NCBI RefSeq assembly: GCF_051014685.1
Contig: NW_027478878.1
Span: 1 to 64,000 of the forward strand
Length of the DNA: 64,000 nt
Direction: 5' to 3'
Origin: Ptiloglossa arizonensis
Lineage: Eukaryota > Arthropoda > Insecta > Hymenoptera > Colletidae
Position 1 is the stretch's first letter. Each line of letters begins with the position of its first letter. The notes below the pieces were generated by a model. That model was not told where the DNA came from, ran no database searches, and saw nothing but the letters and a program-made list of their open reading frames with translations. Shown here piece after piece: positions 1 through 15,400 of this stretch. The position numbers were made by a program, and so were the translations under genes.

Positions 1-1620
1 ATACGTTATACGTTATACGTTATACGTTATACGTTATACGTTAAACGTTATACGTTATACGTTATACGTTATACGTTATACGTTATACGTTATACGTTAT
101 ACGTTATACGTTATACGTTATACGTTATACGTTATACGTTATACGTTATACGTTATACGTTATACATTATACGTTATACGTTATACGTTATACGTTATAC
201 GTTAGACGTTATAGGTTATACGTAATACGTAATACGTTATACGTTATACGTTATACGTTGCACGTTATACGTTATACGATATACGTTATAAGTTATACGT
301 TATACGTTATACGTTATACGTTATACGTTATACGTTATACGTTATACCTTATACGTTATACGTTATACGTTATACGTTATACGTTATACGTTATACGTTA
401 TACGTTATACGTTATACGTTATACGTTATACGTTATAAGTTATACGTTATACGTTATACGTTATACGTTATACGTTATGCGTTATACGCTATACGTAATG
501 CGTTATAGGTCATACCTTATACGTGATACGTCATACGTTATACGTTATACGTGATACGTTATATGTTATACGTTATACGTTATACGTTGTACGTTATACG
601 TTATATGTAATATGTAATACGTTATATGTTATACGCTATACGTTATACGTTACACGTTATACGTTATACATTACACGTTATACGTTATACGTTATGCGTT
701 AAGCGTTATGCGTTATACGTTATACGTTATACGTTATACGTTATACGTTATACGTTATACGTTATACGTTATACGTTATACGTTATACGTTGTACGTTAT
801 ACGTTATACGTTATACGATATACGTTATACGTTATACGTTGTACGTTGTACGTTATACGTTTTACGTTATACGTTGTACGTTATACGTTATGCGTTATAC
901 GTTATACGTTGTACGTTATACGTTAAACGTTAGACGTTACATTTTATACGTTATACGTTGTACGCTATACGTTATACGTTATACGTTATACGTTATGCGT
1001 TATAGGATATACGTTATACGTGATACGTTGTACGTTATACGTTATACGTTATACCTTATACGTTACACGTTATACGTTACACGTTATACGTTATACGTTA
1101 TACGTTATACGTTATACCTTGTACGTTATACGTTATACGTTATACGTTATACGTTATTCGTTATACGTTATACGTTATACGTTATACGTTATACGTTATA
1201 CGTTATACGTTATACGTTATACGTTATACGTTATACGTTATACGTTATACGTTATACGTTATACGTTATACGTTATACGTTATACGTTATACGTTATACG
1301 TTATACGTTATACGTTATACGTTATACGTTATACGATATACGTTGTACGTTATACGTTATACGTTATACGTTATACGTTATACGTTATGCGTTGTACGTT
1401 ATACGTTATACGTTATACGTTATACGTTATTCGTTATACGTTATACGTTACACGTTATACGTTATACGTTATGCGTTATAGGATATACGTTATACGTTAT
1501 ACGTTATACGTTATACGTTACACGTTATACGTTATACGTTATACGTTATACGTTATACGTTATACGTTATACGTTATACGTTATACGTTATACGTTATGC
1601 GTTATACGTTATACGTTAAA

Positions 1621-4600
1621 CGTTATACGTTATACGTTATACGTTATACGTTATACGTTATACGTTATTCGTTATACGTTATACGTTACACGTTATACGT
1701 TATACGTTATACGTTATGCGTTATAGGATATACGTTATACGTTATACGTTATACGTTATACGTTATACGTTATACGTTATACGTTATACGTTATACGTTA
1801 TACGTTATACGTTATACGTTATACGTTATACGTTATACGTTATACGTTATACTTTATACGTTATACGTTATACGTTATACGTTATACGTTATACGTTATA
1901 CGTTATACGTTATACGTTATACGTTATACGTTATACGTTATACGTTATACGTTATACGTTATACGTTATACGTTATACGATATACGTTGTACGTTATACG
2001 TTATACGTTATACGTTATACGTTATTCGTTATACGCTATACGTTATACGTTATACGTTATACGTTATACGTTATACGTTATACGTTATACGTTATACGTT
2101 ATACGTTAAACGTTATACGTTATACGTTATACGTTATACGTTATACGTTATGCGTTATACGTTGTACGTTATACGTTATACGTTATACGTTATACGTTAT
2201 ACGTTATACGTTATACGTTAGACGTTATAGGTTATACGTAATACGTAATACGTTATACGTTATACGTTATACGTTGCACGTTATACGTTATACGATATAC
2301 GTTATAAGTTATACGTTATACGTTATACGTTATACGTTATACGTTATACGTTATACGTTATACGTTATACGTTATACGTTATACGTTATACGTTATACGT
2401 TATACGTTATATGTTATACGTTATACGTTATACGTTATACGTTATACGTTAAACGTTATACGTTATACGTTATACGTTATACGATATACGTTATACGTTA
2501 GACGTTGTACGTTATACGTTATACGTTATACGTTATACGTTATACGTTATACGTTAAACGTTATACGTTATACGTTATACGTTATACGTTATACGTTATA
2601 CGTTATACGTTACACGTTATACGTTATACGTTATGCGTTATAGGATATACGTTATACGTTATACGTTATACGTTATACGTTACACGTTATACGTTATACG
2701 TTATACGTTATACGTTATACGTTATACGTTATACGTTATACGTTATACGTTATACGTTATGCGTTATACGTTATACGTTAAACGTTATACGTTATACGTT
2801 ATACGTTATACGTTATACGTTATACGTTATACGTTATACGTTATACGTTATACGTTATACGCTATACGTTATACGTTATACGTTATACATTATACGTTAT
2901 ACGTTATACGTTATACGTTATACGTTAGACGTTATAGGTTATACGTAATATGTAAAACGTTATACGTTATACGTTATACGTTGCACGTTATACGTTATAC
3001 GATATACGTTATAAGTTATACGTTATACGTTATACGTTATACGTTATACGTTATACGTTATACGTTATACGTTATACGTTATACGTTATACGTTATACGT
3101 TATACGTTATACGTTATACGTTATACGTTATACGTTATACGTTATACGTTATACGTTAAACGTTATAAGTTATACGTTATACGTTATACGTTATACGTTA
3201 TACATTATGCGTTATACGCTATACGTAATGCGTTATAGGTCATACCTTATACGTGATACGTCATACGTTATACGTTATACGTGATACGTTATACGTTATA
3301 CGTTATACGTTATACGTTGTACGTTATACGTTATATGTAATATGTAATACGTTATACGTTATACGCTATACGTTATACGTTACACGTTATACGTTATACA
3401 TTACACGTTATACGTTATACGTTATGCGTTATACGTTATACGTTATACGTTATACGTTATACGTTATACGTTATACGTTATACGTTATACGTTACTCGTT
3501 ATGCGTAATATGTAATACGTTTTACGTTTTACGGTATTCGTCATACGTTATACGTTATACGTTATACGTTATACGTTATACGTTATACGTTATACGTTAT
3601 ACGTTATACGTTATACGTTATGCGTTATACGCTATACTTTATGCGTTACAGGATATACGTTATACGTTACACGTTATACGTTATACGTTATACGTTATAC
3701 GTTATACGTTATACGTTATACGTTATACGTTATGCGTTATACGTTATGCGTTATACGTTATACGTTATACGTTATGCGTTGTACGTTATATGTTATACGT
3801 TATACGTTATACGTTATTCGTTATACGTTATACGTTACACGTTATACGTTATACGTTATACGTTATGCGTTATAGGATATACGTTATACGTTATACGTTA
3901 TACGTTATACGTTATACGTTATACGTTACACGTTATACGTTATACGTTATACGTTATACGTTATACGTTATACGTAATACGTTATACGTTATACGTTATA
4001 CGTTATACGTTATACCTTATACGTTATACGTTATACGTTATACGTTATACGTTATACGTTATACGTTATACCTTATACGATATACGTTGTACGTTATACG
4101 TTGTACGTTATACGTTATACGTTACTCGTTATACGCTATACGTTATACGTTATACGTTATACGTTATACGTTATACGTTATACGTTATACGTTATACGTT
4201 AAACGTTATACGTTATACGTTATACGTTATACGTTATACGTTATACGTTATACGTTATACGTTATACGTTATACGTTATACGTTATACGTTATACGTTAT
4301 ACGTTATACGTTATACGTTATACATTATACGTTATACGTTATACGTTATACGTTATACGTTAGACGTTATAGGTTATACGTAATACGTAAAACGTTATAC
4401 GTTATACGTTATACGTTGCACGTTATACGTTATACGATATACGTTATAAGTTATACGTTATACGTTATACGTTATACGTTATACGTTATACGTTATACGT
4501 TATACGTTATACGTTATACGTTATACGTTATACGTTATACGTTATACGTTATACGTTATACGTTATACGTTATACGTTATACGTTATACGTTATACGTTA

Positions 4601-7010
4601 TAAGTTATACGTTATACGTTATACGTTATACGTTATACATTATGCGTTATACGCTATACGTAATGCGTTATAGGTCATACCTTATACGTGATACGTCATA
4701 CGTTATACGTTATACGTGATACGTTATACGTTATACGTTATACGTTATACGTTGTACGTTATACGTTATATGTAATATGTAATACGTTATACGTTATACG
4801 CTATACGTTATACGTTACACGTTATACGTTATACATTACACGTTATACGTTATACGTTATGCGTTATACGTTATGCGTTATACGTTATACGTTATACGTT
4901 ATACGTTATACGTTATACGTTATACGTTATACGTTATACGTTATACGTTATACGTTGTACGTTATACGTTATACGTTATACGTTATACGTTATACGTTAT
5001 ACGTTGTACGTTGTACGTTATACGTTTTACGTTATACGTTGTACGTTATACGTTATGCGTTATACATTATACGTTGTACGTTATACGTTAAACGTTAGAC
5101 GTTACATTTTATACGTTATACGTTGTACGCTATACGTTATACGTTATACGTTATACGTTATGCGTTATAGGATATACGTTATACGTGATACGTTGTACGT
5201 TATACGTTATACGTTATACGTTATACGTTACACGTTATACGTTACACGTTATACGTTATACGTTATACGTTATACGTTATACCTTGTACGTTATACGTTA
5301 TACGTTATACGTTATACGTTATTCGTTATACGTTATACGTTATACGTTATACGTTATACGTTATACGTTATACGTTATACGTTATACGTTATACGTTATA
5401 CGTTATACGTTATACGTTATACGTTATACGTTATACGTTATACGTTAAACGTTATACGTTATACGTTATACGTGATACGTTATTCGCTATACGTTATACG
5501 TTGTACGTTATGCGTTATACGTTATGCGTTATACGTTATACGTTATACGTTATACGTTGTGCGTTATACGTTATACGTTATACGTTATACGTTATTCGTT
5601 ATACGTTATACGTTATACGTTATACGTTACACGTTATACGTTATACGTTATACGTTATACGTTATACGTTATACGTTATACGTTGTACGTTATACGTTAT
5701 ACGTTATACGTTATACGATATACGTTATACGTTATACGTTGTACGTTGTACGTTATACGTTTTACGTTATACGTTGTACGTTATACGTTATGCGTTATAC
5801 GTTATACGTTGAACGTTATACGTTAAACGTTAGACGTTACATTTTATACGTTATACGTTGTACACTATACGTTATACGTTATACGTTATACGTTATGCGT
5901 TATAGGATATACGTTATACGTGATACGTTGTACGTTATACGTTATACGTTATACGTTATACGTTACACGTTATACGTTACACGTTATACGTTATACGTTA
6001 TACGTTATACGTTATACCTTGTACGTTATACGTTATACGTTATACGTTATACGTTATTCGTTATACGTTATACGTTATACGTTATACGTTATACGTTATA
6101 CGTTATACGTTATACGTTATACGTTATACGTTAAACGTTATACGTTATACGTTATACGTTATACGTTATACGTTATGCGTTATACGTTATGCGTTATACG
6201 TTATACGTTATACGTTATGCGTTGTACGTTATACGTTATACGTTATACGTTATACGTTATTCGTTATACGTTATACGTTATACGTTATGCGTTATACGCT
6301 ATACCTTATGCGTTACAGGATATACGTTATACGTTACACGTTATACGTTATACGTTATACGTTATACGTTATACGTTATGCGTTATACGTTATGCGTTAT
6401 ACGTTATACGTTATACGTTATGCGTTGTACGTTATACGTTATACGTTATACGTTATACGTTATTCGTTATACGTTATACGTTACACGTTATACGTTATAC
6501 GTTATACGTTATGCGTTATAGGATATACGTTATACGTTATACGTTATACGTTATACGTTATACGTTATACGTTATACGTTATACGTTATACGTTATACGT
6601 TATACGTTATACGTTATACGTTATACGTTATACGTTATACCTTATACGTTATACGTTATACGTTATACGTTATACGTTATACGTTATACGTTATACGTTA
6701 TACGTTATACGTTATACGATATAAGTTGTACGTTATACGTTATACGTTATACGTTATACGTTATTCGTTATACGCTATACGTTATACGTTATACGTTATA
6801 CGTTATACGTTATACGTTATACGTTATACGTTATACGTTAAACGTTATACGTTATACGTTATACGTTATACGTTATACGTTATACGTTATACGTTATACG
6901 TTATACGTTATACGTTATACGTTATACGTTATACATTATACGTTATACGTTATACGTTATACGTTATACGTTATACGTTAGACGTTATAGGTTATACGTA
7001 ATACGTAATA
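1621..7010 (+). repeat. Higher-order repeat, ~5.4 kb, copy A
   Basis: The string of variant monomers in this block recurs in the next block. The offset is 5,390 bp at the left (for example 1716 against 7106), then 5,404 bp (3253 against 8657), then 5,411 bp (4688 against 10099). The step changes are +14 and +7 bp, that is whole monomers gained in one copy. The end of this copy abuts the start of the next, so it is a direct tandem duplication. An internal 735-bp repeat (105 monomers; 5185 against 5920) shows older nested duplication. Confidence 0.85.
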
Positions 7011-10000
7011 CGTTATACGTTATACGTTATACGTTATACGTTATACGTTATACGTTATTCGTTATACGTTATACGTTACACGTTATACGTTATACGTTAT
7101 ACGTTATGCGTTATAGGATATACGTTATACGTTATACGTTATACGTTATACGTTATACGTTATACGTTATACGTTATACGTTATACGTTATACGTTATAC
7201 GTTATACGTTATACGTTATACGTTATACGTTATACGTTATACTTTATACGTTATACGTTATACGTTATACGTTATACGTTATACGTTATACGTTATACGT
7301 TATACGTTATACGTTATACGTTATACGTTATACGTTATACGTTATACGTTATACGTTATACGTTATACGATATACGTTGTACGTTATACGTTATACGTTA
7401 TACGTTATACGTTATTCGTTATACGCTATACGTTATACGTTATACGTTATACGTTATACGTTATACGTTATACGTTATACGTTATACGTTATACGTTAAA
7501 CGTTATACGTTATACGTTATACGTTATACGTTATACGTTATGCGTTATACGTTGTACGTTATACGTTATACGTTATACGTTATACGTTATACGTTATACG
7601 TTATACGTTAGACGTTATAGGTTATACGTAATACGTAATACGTTATACGTTATACGTTATACGTTGCACGTTATACGTTATACGATATACGTTATAAGTT
7701 ATACGTTATACGTTATACGTTATACGTTATACGTTATACGTTATACGTTATACGTTATACGTTATACGTTATACGTTATACGTTATACGTTATACGTTAT
7801 ATGTTATACGTTATACGTTATACGTTATACGTTATACGTTAAACGTTATACGTTATACGTTATACGTTATACGATATACGTTATACGTTAGACGTTGTAC
7901 GTTATACGTTATACGTTATACGTTATACGTTATACGTTATACGTTAAACGTTATACGTTATACGTTATACGTTATACGTTATACGTTATACGTTATACGT
8001 TACACGTTATACGTTATACGTTATGCGTTATAGGATATACGTTATACGTTATACGTTATACGTTATACGTTACACGTTATACGTTATACGTTATACGTTA
8101 TACGTTATACGTTATACGTTATACGTTATACGTTATACGTTATACGTTATGCGTTATACGTTATACGTTAAACGTTATACGTTATACGTTATACGTTATA
8201 CGTTATACGTTATACGTTATACGTTATACGTTATACGTTATACGTTATACGCTATACGTTATACGTTATACGTTATACATTATACGTTATACGTTATACG
8301 TTATACGTTATACGTTAGACGTTATAGGTTATACGTAATACGTAAAACGTTATACGTTATACGTTATACGTTGCACGTTATACGTTATACGATATACGTT
8401 ATAAGTTATACGTTATACGTTATACGTTATACGTTATACGTTATACGTTATACGTTATACGTTATACGTTATACGTTATACGTTATACGTTATACGTTAT
8501 ACGTTATACGTTATACGTTATACGTTATACGTTATACGTTATACGTTATACGTTATACGTTAAACGTTATAAGTTATACGTTATACGTTATACGTTATAC
8601 GTTATACATTATGCGTTATACGCTATACGTAATGCGTTATAGGTCATACCTTATACGTGATACGTCATACGTTATACGTTATACGTGATACGTTATACGT
8701 TATACGTTATACGTTATACGTTGTACGTTATACGTTATATGTAATATGTAATACGTTATACGTTATACGCTATACGTTATACGTTACACGTTATACGTTA
8801 TACATTACACGTTATACGTTATACGTTATGCGTTATACGTTATACGTTATACGTTATACGTTATACGTTATACGTTATACGTTATACGTTATACGTTACT
8901 CGTTATGCGTAATATGTAATACGTTTTACGTTTTACGGTATTCGTCATACGTTATACGTTATACGTTATACGTTATACGTTATACGTTATACGTTATACG
9001 TTATACGTTATACGTTATACGTTATGCGTTATACGCTATACTTTATGCGTTACAGGATATACGTTATACGTTACACGTTATACGTTATACGTTATACGTT
9101 ATACGTTATACGTTATACGTTATACGTTATACGTTATGCGTTATACGTTATGCGTTATACGTTATACGTTATACGTTATGCGTTGTACGTTATATGTTAT
9201 ACGTTATACGTTATACGTTATTCGTTATACGTTATACGTTACACGTTATACGTTATACGTTATACGTTATGCGTTATAGGATATACGTTATACGTTATAC
9301 GTTATACGTTATACGTTATACGTTATACGTTATACGTTATACGTTATACGTTATACGTTATACGTTATACGTTATACGTAATACGTTATACGTTATACGT
9401 TATACGTTATACGTTATACCTTATACGTTATACGTTATACGTTATACGTTATACGTTATACGTTATACGTTATACCTTATACGATATACGTTGTACGTTA
9501 TACGTTGTACGTTATACGTTATACGTTACTCGTTATACGCTATACGTTATACGTTATACGTTATACGTTATACGTTATACGTTATACGTTATACGTTATA
9601 CGTTAAACGTTATACGTTATACGTTATACGTTATACGTTATACGTTATACGTTATACGTTATACGTTATACGTTATACGTTATACGTTATACGTTATACG
9701 TTATACGTTATACGTTATACGTTATACATTATACGTTATACGTTATACGTTATACGTTATACGTTAGACGTTATAGGTTATACGTAATACGTAAAACGTT
9801 ATACGTTATACGTTATACGTTGCACGTTATACGTTATACGATATACGTTATAAGTTATACGTTATACGTTATACGTTATACGTTATACGTTATACGTTAT
9901 ACGTTATACGTTATACGTTATACGTTATACGTTATACGTTATACGTTATACGTTATACGTTATACGTTATACGTTATACGTTATACGTTATACGTTATAC

Positions 10001-12421
10001 GTTATACGTTATAAGTTATACGTTATACGTTATACGTTATACGTTATACATTATGCGTTATACGCTATACGTAATGCGTTATAGGTCATACCTTATACGT
10101 GATACGTCATACGTTATACGTTATACGTGATACGTTATACGTTATACGTTATACGTTATACGTTGTACGTTATACGTTATATGTAATATGTAATACGTTA
10201 TACGTTATACGCTATACGTTATACGTTACACGTTATACGTTATACATTACACGTTATACGTTATACGTTATGCGTTATACGTTATGCGTTATACGTTATA
10301 CGTTATACGTTATACGTTATACGTTATACGTTATACGTTATACGTTATACGTTATACGTTATACGTTGTACGTTATACGTTATACGTTATACGTTATACG
10401 TTATACGTTATACGTTGTACGTTGTACGTTATACGTTTTACGTTATACGTTGTACGTTATACGTTATGCGTTATACATTATACGTTGTACGTTATACGTT
10501 AAACGTTAGACGTTACATTTTATACGTTATACGTTGTACGCTATACGTTATACGTTATACGTTATACGTTATGCGTTATAGGATATACGTTATACGTGAT
10601 ACGTTGTACGTTATACGTTATACGTTATACGTTATACGTTACACGTTATACGTTACACGTTATACGTTATACGTTATACGTTATACGTTATACCTTGTAC
10701 GTTATACGTTATACGTTATACGTTATACGTTATTCGTTATACGTTATACGTTATACGTTATACGTTATACGTTATACGTTATACGTTATACGTTATACGT
10801 TATACGTTATACGTTATACGTTATACGTTATACGTTATACGTTATACGTTATACGTTAAACGTTATACGTTATACGTTATACGTGATACGTTATTCGCTA
10901 TACGTTATACGTTGTACGTTATGCGTTATACGTTATGCGTTATACGTTATACGTTATACGTTATACGTTGTGCGTTATACGTTATACGTTATACGTTATA
11001 CGTTATTCGTTATACGTTATACGTTATACGTTATACGTTACACGTTATACGTTATACGTTATACGTTATACGTTATACGTTATACGTTATACGTTGTACG
11101 TTATACGTTATACGTTATACGTTATACGATATACGTTATACGTTATACGTTGTACGTTGTACGTTATACGTTTTACGTTATACGTTGTACGTTATACGTT
11201 ATGCGTTATACGTTATACGTTGAACGTTATACGTTAAACGTTAGACGTTACATTTTATACGTTATACGTTGTACACTATACGTTATACGTTATACGTTAT
11301 ACGTTATGCGTTATAGGATATACGTTATACGTGATACGTTGTACGTTATACGTTATACGTTATACGTTATACGTTACACGTTATACGTTACACGTTATAC
11401 GTTATACGTTATACGTTATACGTTATACCTTGTACGTTATACGTTATACGTTATACGTTATACGTTATTCGTTATACGTTATACGTTATACGTTATACGT
11501 TATACGTTATACGTTATACGTTATACGTTATACGTTATACGTTAAACGTTATACGTTATACGTTATACGTTATACGTTATACGTTATGCGTTATACGTTA
11601 TGCGTTATACGTTATACGTTATACGTTATGCGTTGTACGTTATACGTTATACGTTATACGTTATACGTTATTCGTTATACGTTATACGTTATACGTTATG
11701 CGTTATACGCTATACCTTATGCGTTACAGGATATACGTTATACGTTACACGTTATACGTTATACGTTATACGTTATACGTTATACGTTATGCGTTATACG
11801 TTATGCGTTATACGTTATACGTTATACGTTATGCGTTGTACGTTATACGTTATACGTTATACGTTATACGTTATTCGTTATACGTTATACGTTACACGTT
11901 ATACGTTATACGTTATACGTTATGCGTTATAGGATATACGTTATACGTTATACGTTATACGTTATACGTTATACGTTATACGTTATACGTTATACGTTAT
12001 ACGTTATACGTTATACGTTATACGTTATACGTTATACGTTATACGTTATACCTTATACGTTATACGTTATACGTTATACGTTATACGTTATACGTTATAC
12101 GTTATACGTTATACGTTATACGTTATACGATATAAGTTGTACGTTATACGTTATACGTTATACGTTATACGTTATTCGTTATACGCTATACGTTATACGT
12201 TATACGTTATACGTTATACGTTATACGTTATACGTTATACGTTATACGTTAAACGTTATACGTTATACGTTATACGTTATACGTTATACGTTATACGTTA
12301 TACGTTATACGTTATACGTTATACGTTATACGTTATACGTTATACATTATACGTTATACGTTATACGTTATACGTTATACGTTATACGTTAGACGTTATA
12401 GGTTATACGTAATACGTAATA
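7011..12421 (+). repeat. Higher-order repeat, ~5.4 kb, copy B
   Basis: Second tandem copy of the 5.4-kb higher-order unit. It matches copy A almost monomer for monomer, apart from the two in-register size differences (14 and 7 bp) and scattered substitutions. Similarity ends near 12421, where GTGGCACGTT replaces the usual GTTGCACGTT and the pattern diverges. The near identity implies a recent unequal exchange or replication slip in register with the 7-bp monomer. Confidence 0.85.
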
Positions 12422-15400
12422 CGTTATACGTTATACGTTATACGTGGCACGTTATACGTTATACGATATACGTTATAAGTTATACGTTATACGTTATACG
12501 TTATACGTTATACGATATACGTTATACGTTATACGTTATACGTTATACGTTATACGTTATACGTTATACGTTATACGTTATACGTTATACGTTATACGTT
12601 ATACGTTATACGTTATACGTTATAAGTTATACGTTATACGTTATACGTTATACGTTATACATTATGCGTTATACGCTATACGTAATGCGTTATAGGTCAT
12701 ACCTTATACGTGATACGTCATACGTTATACGTTATACGTGATACGTTATACGTTATACGTTATACGTTATACGTTGTACGTTATACGTTATATGTAATAT
12801 GTAATACGTTATACGTTATACGTTATACGTTGTACGTTATACGTTATACGTTATACGATATACGTTATACGTTATACGTTGTACGTTGTACGTTATACGT
12901 TTTACGTTATACGTTGTACGTTATACGTTATGCGTTATACGTTATACGTTGTACGTTATACGTTAAACGTTAGACGTTACATTTTATACGTTATACGTTG
13001 TACGCTATACGTTATACGTTATACGTTATACGCTATACGTTATACGTTACACGTTATACGTTATACATTACACGTTATACGTTATACGTTATGCGTTATA
13101 CGTTATGCGTTATACGTTATACGTTATACGTTATACGTTATACGTTATACGTTATACGTTATACGTTATACGTTATACGTTATACGTTGTACGTTATACG
13201 TTATACGTTATACGATATACGTTATACGTTATACGTTGTACGTTGTACGTTATACGTTTTACGTTATACGTTGTACGTTATACGTTATGGGTTATACGTT
13301 ATACGTTGTACGTTATACGTTAAACGTTAGACGTTACATTTTATACGTTATACGTTGTACGCTATACGTTATACGTTATACGTTATACGTTATACGTTAT
13401 GCGTTATAGGATATACGTTATACGTGATACGTTGTACGTTATACGTTATACGTTATACGTTATACGTTACACGTTATACGTTACACGTTATACGTTATAC
13501 GTTATACGTTATACGTTATACCTTGTACGTTATACGTTATACGTTATACGTTATACGTTATTCGTTATACGTTATACGTTATACGTTATACGTTATACGT
13601 TATACGTTATACGTTATACGTTATACGTTATACGTTATACGATATACGTTATACGTTATACGTTATACGTTATGCGTTATAAGTTATGCGTTATACGTTA
13701 TACGTTATACGTTATGCGTTGTGCGTTATACGTTATACGTTATACGTTATACGTTATTCGTTATACGTTATACGTTACACGTTATACGTTATACGTTATA
13801 CGTTATACGTTATACGTTATACGTTATACGTTATACGTTATACGTTATACGTTATACGTTATACGTTATACGTTATACGTTATACGTTATACGTTATACG
13901 TTATACGTTATACGTTATACGTTATACGTTATACGTTATACGTTATACGTTATACGTTATACTCTATACGTTATACGTTATACGTTACACGTTATACGTT
14001 ATACGTTATACGTTATAAGTTATACGTTATACGTTATACGTTACACGTTATACGGTATACGTTATACGTTATACGTTATACGTTATACGTTATACGTTAT
14101 ACGTTATACGTTATACGTTATACGTTATACGTTATACGTTATACGTTATGCGTTATAAGTTATGCGTTATACGTTATACGTTATACGTTATGCGTTGTGC
14201 GTTATACGTTATACGTTATACGTTATACGTTATTCGTTATACGTTATACGTTACACGTTATACGTTATACGTTATACGTTATACGTTATACGTTATACGT
14301 TATACGTTATACGTTATACGTTATACGTTATACGTTATACGTTATACGTTATACGTTATGCGTTATACGTTATACGTTATACGTTATGCGTTGTGCGTTA
14401 TACGTTATACGTTATACGTTATACGTTATTCGTTATACGTTATACGTTACACGTTATACGTTATACGTTATACGTTATACGTTACACGTTATACGTTATA
14501 CGTTATACGTTATACGTTATACGTTATACGTTATACGTTATACGTTATACGTTATACGTTATACGTTATACGTTATACGTTATACGTTATACGTTATACG
14601 TTATACGTTATACGTTATACGTTATACGTTATACGTTATACGTTATACTCTATACGTTATACGTTATACGTTACACGTTATACGTTATACGTTATACGTT
14701 ATAAGTTATACGTTATACGTTATACGTTATACGTTATACGTTACACGTTATACGGTATACGTTATACGTTATACGTTATACGTTATACGTTATCCGTTAT
14801 ACGTTATGCGTTATAGGTTATACGTTATACGTTATACGTTATACGTTATACGTTATACGTTATACGTTATACGTTATACGTTATACGTTATACGTTATAC
14901 GTTATACGTTATACGTTATACGTTAAACGTTATACGTTATACGTTATACGTGATACGTTATTCGCTATACGTTATACGTTGTACGTTATGCGTTATACGT
15001 TATGCGTTATACGTTATACGTTATACGTTATACGTTGTGCGTTATACGTTATACGTTATACGTTATACGTTATTCGTTATACGTTATACGTTATACGTTA
15101 TACGTTACACGTTATACGTTATACGTTATGCGTTATACGTTATACGTTATACGTTATACGTTGTACGTTATACGTTATACGTTATACGATATACGTTATA
15201 CGTTATACGTTGTACGTTGTACGTTATACGTTTTACGTTATACGTTGTACGTTATACGTTATGCGTTATACGTTATACGTTGTACGTTATACGTTAAACG
15301 TTAGACGTTACATTTTATACGTTATACGTTGTACGCTATACGTTATACGTTATACGTTATACGTTATGCGTTATAGGATATACGTTATACGTGATACGTT

